64,000 bases of DNA from NCBI GenBank assembly GCA_026873275.1, contig JANTUC010000010.1:1488001-1552000 (forward strand), written 5' to 3'. A program made the position numbers and the translations under genes. Shown here piece by piece: positions 31,500-42,861 of this stretch; the stretch's first letter is position 1; each line of letters opens with the position of its first letter. The notes beneath the pieces are model-generated. The model was not told the origin of the DNA. It saw only the letters and a program-made list of their open reading frames with translations, and searched no databases. This DNA comes from Pseudopithomyces maydicus. Its lineage: Eukaryota; Ascomycota; Dothideomycetes; Pleosporales; Didymosphaeriaceae.

Positions 31500-33180
31500 G
31501 CTGAGACAAGATCAAGTCGTATCACTATTCACGGCTCTGTGGCTTTCTTTTCTCTTTCCTTGGTTTGATTTGCCGTTGAAGCAGTCTATTGCCAGCATCA
31601 TTACAACTGAAGGCGACGTACGGCTTACCCAGAGCACGTATAGCTAACCCGGTCTTGGAATTCTTTTTTGGTTTCCCTTCTCCCTCGTAATGTTCCGTCA
31701 ACGAGCATCCCCACAACTTTACTTTTGGTACGGACAGGTGTGGAATCATCACTACACAGTGAAAGCTTGTGTATGGCGATGGCGGTTTTCGTGGGTTATA
31801 TTATACCTGGCTACTTTTATAACGATATCATTTGGCATGGCGATGGATCGAAGGATGGACTGAGTGGGACGTGTCGGACGGTGAAGCTGGATGATGCGTC
31901 TTATCTGTCAGGCCGTCTGTCGGTTTGTGTAGCCTTCTATTTGGAGAACATGGATAGGCGTTTGGCATGGTTTTATATGTAGTATCTTGAAATGTACAAC
32001 ATGACGTGTAAATGGGAGCTCGTTCACTGTGACTTGCATGGGAGGATGCAGGGATGGCAGAGGATGGTGAATGAAGCGAATATACCGACTTGGCATACCG
32101 ATTTGGCGGTTTCTAGCAAATGGAGCCGCGCACTATGGAGTAGGTGGACTAGCTACTGTGGAATTTGGAAGATGGATTGCACGGTGATGTCATGGGGGAG
32201 GGTTGCGAGAGCAGAGACAACGAAGATCAACGGCGGTTGTGGAGCGGCGAGAAGACCGGCGTTGGTGCTAGACGCTGCTCGGGGCAGGATTCTAGAAGGA
32301 GATGGCTTGGCGGACGGCGTGTCGGGTCCAGCACTGAGCACACCTGGATACTGTTGACTCGTTCGCTGCCGTGCGGGTGAGGCTCGGGCTGGCTCTACAG
32401 ACAGGAACAGAGCCGAGCCAATTGGTCAGGAGGCGATTGCGCGTCCGGGATGATGCCATCGAGACAGGTCGCGGATGGAAGGGCAGGGCGAGCAGTGGCA
32501 TTTCCCGTTGCTGATAAATCCAAGAGATGGACGGTAAATCCGTGGGGGACACTGACACGGGTGAGGGGCGCAAGCGCAAAGCCGCCACGGACATGTGGTG
32601 GGCGGACATGTTCAGAGGGCCAGCACACCCCTGGGCTGACTGTACGGGTGCTTGCAAATGCAGCAATTGACAATGCACCGGCCTGGACGGCGCAGTCGCT
32701 CGGGGTTGTAGGGAAAGGTACATGCACACTGCACAGCACCGTACCGTACCGTACCAGAGACACCCTGGAGGCGGCCGGCAGGGGCTGTTCAGTAGGAGAG
32801 TTTAAAGGCGCGCCTGGGCGGCTCCTTCCCCACTTTGGCTTGCCGCGCTGCGACGTCTGGCCTGCGCTTTCTCCCAAGCACCATCCAAGCCAACCGTCTA
32901 GCCTACCTCTTCTCCGCTCAGCTGGATATGCCCTCCGACCTCGCCTTCACACCCGCCTAACACGTTGACCCGATTGCGCTGTGCGGCGACGCTCCATTCT
33001 TTCCCCTCCCGCTCGCACCAGCCACTCCAGCACTGACCGGGACCCTGGACGGCATCGACATCACTGGACAGGCATGGCCCACTAGATCCACATTGAACAG
33101 CACGACGCCATCCGCACGACTGTCTCCCGCTACACGCAAAGAGCACGCCGTTGGCATCCTCCTCGCGCCCGTTGGCGGCC
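31500..33180. promoter_or_regulatory. Intergenic region and long leader of the NRC-2-like kinase gene
   Basis: 1.68 kb without a supported gene. The first part is the 3' flank of the preceding gene. A CCGTA pentamer repeat lies at about 32740-32756. From about 32860 the sequence is C/CT-rich up to the kinase start and is probably transcribed leader. Long leaders are usual for fungal signalling kinases. Confidence 0.4.
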
Positions 33181-35277
33181 ATGACCCATCTCTTCCATTC
33201 GAGCAACCCCAACAACACGACCATGTCGGAGAAGAGGACCTTCTCCGGCCTGCAGTTGTCATCCAACAAGCAGGTCAACGGCAGCAACAGCCAGGTCTCG
33301 CAGAAGATCAAGGCTTTCTTCCGCATCAACAGCAACAACGCCGACAAGGATCGCAAGGCCTCAGACGAGGGCAGCGGCCTTGGCACCCCCAAGAACGACT
33401 CCAAGTCTTCTTTCCGTCAGTCGCGCTTCATCCCCCACATCTCTCGCAACCGCTCGCAGACCGTTGCCAGCGAAGGCAACCCCCTCGACGATGGCGTCTC
33501 TCCCACCGCGCACGCCAATCCGTACTTCATCCACCAGGGGCCCCCTGCCCTGCGCCATCACAACGAAGGCAGCGTGCCGCCCTCGCCGCCCGATACGCCG
33601 CCGATTCCAAAGGTAGAAACCGCCGATGGCACCGATGACCAGGCCACGACGGCCGGGAAGGAGGAGCTAGCTCGGAAGCTGCGAAGAGTAGCGTCTGCCC
33701 CGAATGCCCAGGGACTATTCTCCAAGGGAAACTCGTCCGAGAGGCCGCAGACTGCAGAATTGGGCAAGCAACCTCTGGTGCACCACCCAAACACTTCTAC
33801 ACTTAGTATGGTAGAAACGGCTGTACCCGACCCGACCCATCTTATTCCCGCCGATCCTACGAAAGGCATCCCGTCTCCTGGCCAAATTCGCAATTCGGTA
33901 GCATTCCGAAGGACATACAGCTCCAATTCCATCAAGGTTCGCAATGTCGAAGTCGGCCCCGGCAGCTTCGACAAGATCAAGTTGATTGGCAAGGGCGATG
34001 TAGGCAAGGTGTACTTGGTGCGCGAGAAGAAGTCGAGTCGGTTGTATGCTATGAAGGGTACGACCAGTGCTTACGTTGATTTTTTCAACATGCTGACAAA
34101 AAATAGTGTTGAGCAAGAAGGAGATGATCAAGCGAAACAAAATCAAGCGCGCTCTTGCCGAGCAGGAGATTCTCGCGACCAGCAACCACCCTTTTATTGT
34201 TACTCTATACCACTCCTTCCAGTCGGAAGATCACCTGTACCTTTGCATGGAATACTGCAGCGGTGGTGAATTCTTCCGTGCTCTTCAAACCCGACCCAAC
34301 AAGTGTGTGGACGAAGACGCAGCTCGCTTCTATGCAGCTGAAGTCACGGCTGCGCTTGAATACCTCCATCTTATGGGCTTCATCTATCGTGACTTGAAAC
34401 CAGAGAGTGCGATGCTTCTCCCTTTTTCTATTGCTTCTGCTAACCGGTTCAGACATTTTGCTGCATCAGTCTGGCCATATCATGTTGTCTGACTTCGACT
34501 TGTCCAAGCAGTCAGATCCTGGAGGTCGCCCAACTATGATCGTCGGCCGAAACGGTGCATCGTCTAGCAATCTCCCTACGATTGATACTAAATCGTGTAT
34601 CGCGAACTTCAGAACCAATTCGTTTGTCGGTACTGAAGAGTACATTGCACCAGAAGTCATCAAGGGTTGTGGTCACACATCTGCAGTGGATTGGTGGACG
34701 CTGGGCATTCTCATCTACGAGATGCTTTACGGTACGACCCCTTTCAAGGGCAAGAACCGCAATGCGACGTTCGCAAATATTCTGAGGGATGATGTACCTT
34801 TCCAAGAAGGTAACGGGGCACCTCCGGTCTCTGGGTAAGCAATTATTCACTCTATCTACTGGTTTGGTGCTGACGAATCTTAGTAACTGCAAATCCTTGA
34901 TTCGTAAACTACTTATCAAAGATGAGCTGCGTCGCCTTGGTTCGCGGGCTGGTGCGTCCGATGTCAAGACGCACCCCTTCTTCCGCACCACCTCCTGGGC
35001 GTTGCTGCGCCACATGAAACCTCCGATTGTGCCCAACCAAGGTCGCGGCATTGAGACACCCAATTTCCGCAACGTGAAAGAAAGTCAGAGTGTCGACATT
35101 AGTGCTGCAAAGGCCAAGGGCGTGCCCCTGGACTCTGGGCTGGCTACACCCATGGGCGAGGTTGCGGATCCTTTCGAAGAATTCAACAGTGTCACCCTTC
35201 ACCACGATGGAGATGACGGGCACGATAACATCGATGACCAATATCTTGAACTACAGCAAACAAATTCACATCGGTAG
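33181..35277 (+). CDS. nrc-2: AGC protein kinase, NRC-2 / flippase-kinase (Fpk1, Ppk22) type
   Basis: Exons 33181-34057, 34107-34406, 34453-34834 and 34884-35277, 650 residues; a second ATG at 33223 is an alternative start. The N-terminal 260 residues are disordered, with Ser/Pro/Arg phospho-site-like stretches. The kinase domain starts at the glycine loop Gly-Lys-Gly-Asp-Val-Gly-Lys-Val, with catalytic Lys in Tyr-Ala-Met-Lys. The loop Tyr-Arg-Asp-Leu-Lys-Pro-Glu-Asn is restored by the second intron. Asp-Phe-Asp replaces Asp-Phe-Gly, the mark of the phototropin-like NRC-2 group. Thr-Glu-Glu-Tyr-Ile-Ala-Pro-Glu and a C-lobe ending at His-Pro-Phe-Phe follow. Relatives phosphorylate plasma-membrane lipid flippases and control polarity and conidiation. 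An AGC-type C-terminal tail follows. All introns are 46-49 bp. Confidence 0.9.
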
Positions 35278-36229
35278 TACGAGCTGCAACGGAGAAGACG
35301 TCCTTTTCACCGAACTTGTACTCGTACTCGCAAAAGAGCGTGTTGATCTGCATTTTGTCGTTTCTGGAGAGGCGTTTATGCGGCTCTCTATTATACACTC
35401 CTTCTGAAGCGGGATCGTTTAGGCTTTCAGTATCAACGGCATTGGAGTTTCTGGGATATATCGGAGCATTGACATATTTTTTACCTATCTCTATTGTTCT
35501 TTCCTGTCTTATCGGCCTAGCTATGGTTGTTTCAAGGCAACAGCCCCCGGAGACGGGTGTCCCGTTAGTCTTGTGATGTATCAAATACTTGGAGCAAGAG
35601 CGCATGGTGCAGAGTCATGGAGCGAGCATGTCTTGAGCACATTGTGTTGTGCGGTGTAGGTTGGAATGAAGCAATATTTGAATATTAAGCAGCTTGTGAT
35701 CGGACTCTGTTTGAGGCGGTAGACTAGACTTTCAGACGTAGATAAGTCGTTGTGTTTCTTTTCAGACTTGTGCCAAGGCCACTTCAACGCGCCCGCCAAC
35801 CATTTCGCGTCTTCCCCGCGGTGTTGCCATTACACAGCGCAAGACGCAACCCCTCCTCCCATTACAGCGGCTACCACACTGGAATTTCTCTTCCGCAGTA
35901 TATAGAACCTGCGGGATTTTTCTAGAAGCTCGAGCCTCGGTCCTCGAACCCTCGTCTCGTCTGTGTACCAACCGCCGCCGCCGCCGCCGCCGTCTGTGTA
36001 AACATCGGATCCCACCACCGAATATACACCGTACCGTACTGCACCCTACAGTGCCTTACCAACCGACCAATCAACCAAACGAACAGAACTATCTGCACGA
36101 AACATACATACACACATACCACGCTCGCCCTAAAACCACCACGCCGGGACCACATCCGCACGCCAACCACAACCACCAACCACACCTCCCTCACTCACTC
36201 ACCCACAACACACACACCCTCCCACGAAA
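35278..36229. promoter_or_regulatory. Intergenic region upstream of Dad3 with a CCG repeat
   Basis: No gene seen. A (CCG)n trinucleotide run lies at about 35968-35991. From there to the Dad3 start the sequence is C/A-rich with CACA and ACAT repeats, typical of a transcribed leader. The first half is the 3' flank of the kinase gene. Confidence 0.4.
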
Positions 36230-36539
36230 ATGGCGAGCGATCCCTCCGCTGAACAGCAAGCCTTCTCAGCCTCGCAATCACAAGTCGCACCCACGGACGC
36301 GGAGACACTCTCGCCGTTGGAGCAGGAGGTTCTGGACGAATACGCGCGGTTGCTGGGGAACATGAATGAGGTGCGTATATATATATATATATATATTTCT
36401 TGCTTATTCTCTTTCTATCCTATTCCTTTGCCTTTCTCCTTTTTCCTTTGTCTTTCTCCTTTTTCCTTTGGCCTTTTCCTTTGGAAGAGAGGAGGGATAC
36501 ATATATGCGGATCGGTTTGAGAAGAATGTATATGTGGAA

Positions 36540-36578
<39 letters not shown>

Positions 36579-36802
36579 TAAACGGAGAGAAAGGAGACAC
36601 CGTGCTAATATTTCCACCTTAGATGTCGCAGCTCCTTGCCGATCTGAGCGCCAACCCGTCGGCGGAGATACTTGATAGTTTGCGAGGGTTGGAGCGCAAG
36701 ACGAGCTTGGTGTTTACGCTGTTGAAGGCGAGTGTGTATAGCATTGTGTTGAATACACAGATACGGGAGGAGGATGGGGAGGGGGATGGGTTGGGTGGGT
36801 AG
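36230..36802 (+). CDS. dad3: DASH/Dam1 complex subunit Dad3
   Basis: Exons 36230-36370 and 36623-36802, 106 residues. The diagnostic core is Leu-Ser-Pro-Leu-Glu-Gln-Glu-Val-Leu-Asp-Glu-Tyr-Ala-Arg-Leu. After the intron come Ala-Glu-Ile-Leu-Asp-Ser-Leu-Arg-Gly-Leu-Glu-Arg-Lys-Thr and Thr-Leu-Leu-Lys-Ala-Ser-Val-Tyr-Ser-Ile-Val. Dad3 is a small helical subunit of the ring complex that couples kinetochores to spindle microtubules. Length fits the family (about 90-110). The intron is long for this locus (252 bp) and is filled with simple repeats: an AT run near 36374-36396, CTTT/CCTTTT tracts, and a GA run near 36543-36572. Confidence 0.88.
36374..36572. repeat. Simple-repeat block inside the Dad3 intron
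   Basis: Within one intron lie an (AT)n run of about 23 bases, an imperfect tandem CTTTTTCCTTTGTCTTTCTC-type pyrimidine repeat (about 36418-36480) and a (GA)n run of about 30 bases. The other introns in the window are mostly short and free of such tracts. Confidence 0.7.
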
Positions 36803-37167
36803 GCTACTCGAGTAGTTGGGTGGGACGGAATGGGTCTGTGTGTATGTGTGTGTTTCTGTAGTAATGATACCCCGGTGGAGAGAGGAGAGACTCTGGATGG
36901 TATGGGTCTTTGATTGTGTGAGTGATATGGGAGCGGATTCATGAATATATGCACAAGTGGACGAATTGATAGACGAAGACCCAGTGCGTGTAGAGATATA
37001 CTACAGATCTTTGTACAAATGCTATGACGATGCGAACGCCCCGCCCAATGCGAATGCGTACATACTGTACTGTACAGTGTTCTTCTCCTCCCTTCTTCTA
37101 TCAGCTCGCTTGCTCGCTCGCTCGCAACATATCATACAGCGCTACATACACAACGAAAATCTCCCGT
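36803..37167. other. Convergent intergenic region
   Basis: 365 bp between the Dad3 stop and the uS5m stop on the other strand. G/T-rich on one side; nothing beyond untranslated sequence seen. Confidence 0.4.
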
Positions 37168-38523
37168 CTAATGTACACTGCCTCCGTAGTACACCTTCCG
37201 CACATCCACCAGCTTCTTTCCTCTTGCCCGTGCAATCTCATCCGGGAGCTTCTGGTTGCAGAGAGCCTCCCACGTGGCCTTGATGACGTTCATCTTGTTC
37301 CGCGAGCGGGGCGTGCGGGCGGCGAGATCCTGGAGGCCGGCGGCGCGTGCAAGCTCGAAGATCAGGTGTTGGCAGCGGAGTCCAAAGCCTGTGCCTTGTT
37401 AGCAGGTTGATCTTGGAAGGTGGATGGGAGAAGGGAGTGGAGGGAGAGGAGAGGACGTACCAGGCGGTCGGGAGAAGAGCTGCACCTTTGTGGCGCCCAC
37501 CTTGTGCTCTAGAGTTCCGTAAGTCGTCCTGTTCTCGTACCGCGCGATGGGTCGCATGTTCCTGATGGCAGACATGACGCTTTGTTTCCTTCCTTCGTCC
37601 GGTTCCACGGACTTGCCCTCGCCCACGCCCAGGAGACCCTGGCCATTGCCCGCAATCGTCAAGTAGTACATGGATCGAATCTTACCCATGCGGGTCTGAT
37701 TGGTGACGCCGTGGACCACCAGTGTCTTGCACTTGATCTGTCTTAGTATAGACTTGTTCCAGTGAAGATACTGCAGCAGGCGCTTCTGGCGTGGATCCTC
37801 CTCTTCCTCCGAGGACAGACGGCGGGTCTGGCGCACCATGCGGTTCTCGATTCGGGGAATGTCGGGCAGGACAATCGAGTGTCGCGGGTCACTGAGGGTA
37901 GCGGCGGCGCGGGGATCTTTCATGCGGAAAGAGGCACGCGGGTCCAGCACTGCCTGTGTGATGGCGGTGCCCATGGCCTCCTCCAGCGCCTGCTGCGTTT
38001 CCTCGGTCAACTCGCCCTCGGGCAGGCCGTTGGGGAACAGCTTGGCAAGGTTCTCATTCGCAATGAAGGTGATTGCCTCGTCGCGCTCCTCATCGTTCAC
38101 GGCGCGGAAGTCGTGCGATCCAGGGATGTCTCGTGCGTCCAGCTTCTCGGCATGATCCGTCACGGGGTCGACTTCGGCGAGATCGTCTTCATACGGTAGG
38201 AGCCAGGGGTCTGTCCGGCGCTGGGACTGGGTGACGAGGTCACGGCTGTCGATTGCGGTTTCGGCGGCCTTGATGGCGGCGATCTGCGCGGGCGTGTAGC
38301 GCTTCTCGAGCAGGGCGGTTTCTGAGGTGTCGAACTTGGGGTACTCGGTCTCGGCGGCCTGGTTCAGAAGCTTGAGATCCTCGGCCTTGATGGATGGGTA
38401 GTGTGGTCTCCGTCTGCGGGCTGCTCGAGGGGCGGATGCGTGGAAGGAGCGTTTGGGCGCCGTCGAGGGCTTAGGGAGGGAGGCTGATGGGAAGAGGCAT
38501 CGTACGGAGCGGCAGACGCTCAT
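37168..38523 (-). CDS. mrps5: Mitochondrial small-subunit ribosomal protein uS5m
   Basis: Minus-strand exons 38523-37461 and 37388-37168, 427 residues. The ATG at 38523 starts a basic, Ser/Arg-rich mitochondrial presequence (first 35 residues). A long fungal N-terminal extension follows. The S5 double-stranded RNA-binding domain begins near Lys-Cys-Lys-Thr-Leu-Val-Val-His-Gly-Val-Thr-Asn-Gln-Thr and contains Gly-Asn-Gly-Gln-Gly-Leu-Leu-Gly-Val-Gly-Glu-Gly. The second exon carries the C-terminal S5 fold, including Leu-Ala-Ala-Arg-Thr-Pro-Arg-Ser-Arg-Asn. It is part of the mitoribosome decoding region. The 72-bp intron is removed between Pro-Pro and Gly-Phe-Gly-Leu-Arg-Cys. It is divergent from trm2 with only 215 bp between starts. 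Confidence 0.88.
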
Positions 38524-38738
38524 TGCGTCTCGAAGCCGCCGGGTGCAGGCTAATTGAACGCCGAAAGGGCAGGAATAAGGTGCGCGATGCCGCTTGGATG
38601 CTCGTCCAGTTCCAGTAGCAGTTCCCACCGTGAGCGAGCGAGCGAGCTTCGATAATTTTGGCGCTAACGGCTACGGCGACGCGCCGTCCAATCACCGATC
38701 GAGCTTTTCCGTGACGCTCACTTTTTCACCTACCCCAT
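38524..38738. promoter_or_regulatory. Shared divergent promoter, uS5m / trm2
   Basis: 215 bp between two start codons on opposite strands, the shortest such spacer in the window. A GAGC tetramer repeat (GAGCGAGCGAGCGAGC) lies at about 38632-38647. Confidence 0.5.
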
Positions 38739-40481
38739 ATGTTCTCTCTGCTCGCTCGGCCAACACTACGGACGCTGGCGAACAGTGGCCGACGACTTCG
38801 ACTTGCTTCCTGCAACATGTCATCTTCAGCAGCGAACGCTGCGCCTGTCGAGAAGAGACCTTCTGAGGAGACTCCTCTGAGGAGCGAGGAAGCATCACGA
38901 GGCAGCTACAGGTTCAAAACTAAGCGTATGAGAAATGGCCATGGCGATACCAGTACCATACTGAAGACTAACGGCAGTAACGAGGAGGTTCTACTCGAGG
39001 ATGTCAAGGCCCTCCTGAAAGGTCTCACTTTGGAAGGCGATGTGTCTGCCAAACTCCCGGAGCTCAGGTCCGAAGTTGAGGTTACTATCAAGGCACTTTC
39101 CTCGACTGGTGATGGTTTGGGCTTTGAAGAAGGCTCCAATTCAGACCAGGTCTATGTCGTTCCATTCACGGCGCCTGGTGACACTGTCACAGCCAAGGTC
39201 TTCAAGCATGATCAGAAGGATAAGTACTCCATGGCTGATTTCGTCAAAGTCTCAAAGCCATCGCCTCATCGTGATCAATCGCTAGTCAAGTGTCCGTACT
39301 TTGCTAGCTGCTCGGGGTGCCAGTTCCAGATGCTACCATACGACTACCAACTTGCACACAAGAAGACCATTGTGGAGAGGGCCTATAAGAATTTCTCTCA
39401 GCTTCCACCAGAGCTTATTCCTGCCATTGGAGACACCATTGGTTCTCCTTTGCAGTACGGATACCGGACGAAGCTCACTCCTCATTTCGATGGCCCACCA
39501 GACGCTCGCCGAAGCGATGGAAGGAACGGCATTAGGCGAAGTTTCAAGGAAGTGCCACCGATCGGATTTATGAAAAAGGGTACACGGCACAACGTCGACA
39601 TCGAGGATTGCCCTATTGGTACCGAAGCAGTACGCAACGGAAACAAGCGTGAAAGGAAGCGTGTTGCCGATGAACTCCAGAAATATCACAAGGGCGCTAC
39701 AATCCTACTCCGAGAAAATACGCAGCGAATCTCCAAAGAGAACTATGACCCTTCGAAAGAACTGGACTCTGACGCCGTCATCGAAGACCGTGGATCACAC
39801 CTACACCGCAAGACGTGCGTTACGGATCCTAACGCCAAAACCACAGAGTACATCGATGACTTCCAATTTGTCAACCCAGCCGGGTCTTTCTTCCAAAACA
39901 ACAACTCTATTCTCCCGAAATTCACACAATACATCCGAGACCACATCCTCCCCCAGGATCCCGAACACAAAGTCTCCCACCTGATCGACGCCTACTCCGG
40001 CTCCGGCCTCTTCACCATCACCCTCTCCTCCCTCTTCAAATCCTCCCTCGGCATCGACATCTCCTCCTCCTCCATCAAATCCGCCACCGACAACGCCGAA
40101 ATCAACAACCTACCCTCCTCCTCCGCCAAATTCATCGCCGCCGACGCCTCCGCCCTCTTCGCCAGCATCCAGACCGACGCCGCCGAGACCGTCGTCATGA
40201 TCGACCCCCCGCGCAAGGGCTGCGACGAGAGCTTCCTCCGCCAACTCATCAGGTACGGCCCTGCGCGCATCGTGTACGTGAGCTGCAATGTGCACACGCA
40301 GGCGCGGGATGTTGGGGTCTTGGTCGCTGGGATGAAGGGTGTGGATGGTGGGTTTGGGGCGGGAGAGGGATGCTATGATATTGAGAGTGTGTGTGGATTT
40401 GATTTCTTCCCCCAGACAGGTCATGTGGAGGGTGTGGCGGTGTTGAAGCGGAGGGAGGCGAAGGTGCAGAAGGAGGAGTGA
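38739..40481 (+). CDS. trm2: tRNA (uracil-54-C5)-methyltransferase Trm2
   Basis: Intronless, 580 residues. A short basic N-terminus could act as a mitochondrial signal, with a second Met at residue 27 as alternative cytosolic/nuclear start. A TRAM-like domain (Gly-Asp-Gly-Leu-Gly-Phe through Pro-Gly-Asp-Thr-Val-Thr-Ala) is followed by the cysteine cluster Cys-Pro-Tyr-Phe-Ala-Ser-Cys-Ser-Gly-Cys typical of the RlmD/TrmA-like clade. SAM binding is at Asp-Ala-Tyr-Ser-Gly-Ser-Gly-Leu-Phe. The catalytic region has Asp-Pro-Pro-Arg-Lys-Gly-Cys and Tyr-Val-Ser-Cys-Asn-Val-His-Thr, whose Cys is the nucleophile. The enzyme makes ribothymidine at position 54 of tRNAs. Codon usage shifts to very C-rich from about 39960 to 40260, still in frame. 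Confidence 0.9.
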   Translation: MFSLLARPTLRTLANSGRRLRLASCNMSSSAANAAPVEKRPSEETPLRSEEASRGSYRFKTKRMRNGHGDTSTILKTNGSNEEVLLEDVKALLKGLTLEGDVSAKLPELRSEVEVTIKALSSTGDGLGFEEGSNSDQVYVVPFTAPGDTVTAKVFKHDQKDKYSMADFVKVSKPSPHRDQSLVKCPYFASCSGCQFQMLPYDYQLAHKKTIVERAYKNFSQLPPELIPAIGDTIGSPLQYGYRTKLTPHFDGPPDARRSDGRNGIRRSFKEVPPIGFMKKGTRHNVDIEDCPIGTEAVRNGNKRERKRVADELQKYHKGATILLRENTQRISKENYDPSKELDSDAVIEDRGSHLHRKTCVTDPNAKTTEYIDDFQFVNPAGSFFQNNNSILPKFTQYIRDHILPQDPEHKVSHLIDAYSGSGLFTITLSSLFKSSLGIDISSSSIKSATDNAEINNLPSSSAKFIAADASALFASIQTDAAETVVMIDPPRKGCDESFLRQLIRYGPARIVYVSCNVHTQARDVGVLVAGMKGVDGGFGAGEGCYDIESVCGFDFFPQTGHVEGVAVLKRREAKVQKEE

Positions 40482-41332
40482 GAGAGTGGAATGCTTGCTC
40501 GTGGGCGTTGAGGGAGTTTGACAGAGTGGTGGGTCTCTGCAGGGTTTCTGGATGAAGTGATTTGGTTGTATTACAACTGGACTTATTTGGTTTTTATTTG
40601 AGTGTTGGTTCGGTGGCTGGCGGCTGGGTTGTAATTGCCGTTTTTGCAACCGCTGGTTTCGTCATGTCGTACGGACATCCTTTATCTGGTAAAGATGCCA
40701 CCTGAGAACGATGAGAAATGAAAAAAAAACTCACATAGCGTGGTTGATCAAAAGACGTAGTCGATCAAAGGTGTTCCCATTAGAACAGTAACAGAACGAG
40801 CCAAATCAATTTCGTGAACAAAACATTTCATACGATCCAATCAATAAAGTCCGTTCTAAGTTTGTGATCACTCAAAACCCAAGTTGATTCACAGGGGCTA
40901 TGCATGGCGGCCGGTCCACAGTGCTGGTTTGTGAGATGGGCGTATGATGGAGAGTGTTGGGAAGGGGGCAAGGTTGAACGGTGTGTTGCTCGGGTACATG
41001 GAGTTATGGGTTGGGTTGTACAACTGGGGGTGGGATGTTTTAGTGTTTGGGAAGATAGGAACACGTTCGCGTGTTGTACTGTTGGGATAGGTACTTGCAT
41101 GGGGGACTAGTACATCATATGCAGCTTTTGTGATAGGGCTATTAGCTCTTGATGATCCGGGCGTGGGGTAGGTTGTGTAACTATTCTGTCTCACGAAGTT
41201 GATATGCTCAGGGCTAGGGCTCGGTCACACTTGGGCTTAATTTTGCATAGAATAGTCTTTTGAACAGCTCTCCGCATCCTATCTGCCCGGTGTAAGCGAT
41301 ATCGCTTCAAAAAGTGATCACGCATTCTCTCC
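40482..41332. other. Convergent intergenic region
   Basis: 851 bp between trm2 and arp3 3' ends. AT-richer than the flanking genes; open frames carry no conserved sequence. Probably untranslated regions. Confidence 0.4.
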
Positions 41333-42861
41333 CTACGTGCTCCCTGGACCACCCAGTAGCGCAAACCTACGCACAATGCTGGGACCAATCTCGTCGTATT
41401 CTGCCTTTGTGTGGCAATAACTCTTGAACTCGGGAGTCTGACCAAGCAAACTGCCTCCAAACCACGGACCATGTCGTTGCCTCTTGTGCGTAATGACCTG
41501 GACGTCCAGACCACCGCTCTTTGCACCTCCACTTCGAGCCTCCGATGCCTTGATCCTTGCATCCACTAGATGCCTGATGTCACGCTGCAGACGTCTTCCG
41601 AAATCCTTGTAAAGTGTGGAACCTCCAGAAAGAACGATGTTCTTGTACAACCCTCTTCGCACATCAATGGGCGAAGTCTGAATGACAGTGTCGACAATGT
41701 TCGGCAGAGGCGTGAGGAAATCGGAGGAGTAAATCTCAGGGTTGAAGAAGATCTCAGGAGCCAAGAATCTCTCGTAGCCGACGTCTACTTGCACGGACTT
41801 GCCATTGGGGTAGTTGACCGTGTGCTTCTTGAAGTAATCGGGCTCGCGATCGAAGCGGGAGAACTCCTTGACAATGTCTGGCGACACGTAGCAGAACTCC
41901 TCCTTTATGCGCTCTGCGGTCTGTAGAGACGAATCCGGCTCGTTACGGTCTCGGAGGAGCGACTGAACAAAGTTGGTGATGTCGCGACCGGCGATGGGGA
42001 CGCTCTTGATAGAAGAACCGATAACGTATCCTTCGGCGACAGGGATGACGTGGGTAACACCGGCACCGGAATCGATGACGGTACCAGTGAGTGATCTATC
42101 GTGGACCTTTGAGCTAGTCCATGAAGCTGCCAGGGCAAGGACAGCTTGCACTGCGATGTAGAGGCCAGCGCAGTTGAACGATTCGAACATGATTTCGGCG
42201 GTGTTCTCACGATTCTCGGGAGGGTTCATGGGCTGGTTGAATAGTTAGAAGTGAGCACGCAAAAGCTTGACAAGAGCTTTCTTACGGGCTCGGTGAGCAG
42301 GAAGTGGTGGTCTTCTGGTTCCACGCGCAGATACTTGAATATAGAGTTGGACCAAAAGCGTTCCATGAGATCCTATCACTCGTCAACACTGTAATTCAGG
42401 ACGTGTGCCAGCTCCCATACCCAGTTGTCTATCTGACCATGCCTGATGGGGTAGTGGATGCCGTATCCAGGTCCTGCTGCTGCCGACAGAGCTTCATCTC
42501 CGATGAAGAAGTCAAGGTCCTCAGTCCCCCGTTTCGCATGCAGATGACCACCAGGACCGGCGCCTCCAGTCAGGAAGGAGGGTTTGTTCGCGACTGCAGG
42601 CCGGCCAGATCCAGAGCCGCCGGCACCGCCTGCCGGGCCCTTGGAAGCTATGGCGGTGGGGAAGACGAAGGAGGGCGAGTCGTTTCCGGCGAACCCTGGG
42701 AGACGTCAGTCTTTACATGCCCAGGCGAGAAGTCTTCTGTGGTGCCCGTACCAAGCTTCGAGTAGCCCGTACCGCTGGAGTAGGCGGTCAGTATGCGATT
42801 GTCCCGCAGGCTGCAAGGGAGCTTACTTGTCCATGACAACGGCAGGGGTTTGGGACGCCAT
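41333..42861 (-). CDS. arp3: Actin-related protein 3 (Arp2/3 complex)
   Basis: Five minus-strand exons, 42861-42827, 42774-42752, 42695-42421, 42372-42286 and 42232-41333, give 439 residues. The start Met-Ala-Ser-Gln-Thr-Pro-Ala-Val-Val-Met-Asp-Asn joins Gly-Thr-Gly-Tyr-Ser-Lys-Leu-Gly and then Phe-Ala-Gly-Asn, the actin phosphate-1 loop. Asp-Ser-Gly-Ala-Gly-Val-Thr-His (phosphate 2) and Leu-Ser-Gly-Gly-Ser-Thr follow. The Arp3-specific insert is Gly-Ala-rich and lies after residue 35; Cys-Pro-Ile-Asp-Val-Arg-Arg appears as Ser-Pro-Ile-Asp-Val-Arg-Arg. Arp3 with Arp2 nucleates branched actin at endocytic patches. Exon 2 is only 23 nt. The C-terminus ends Gly-Gly-Pro-Gly-Ser-Thr, more divergent than usual for Arp3. 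Conservation across every exon junction makes the model reliable. Confidence 0.93.

Noticed and set aside
35968..35991. CCG run as a candidate Gly/Ala/Pro coding repeat
   Set aside because: It sits in the leader region before Dad3 without an associated conserved frame; treated as a simple repeat.
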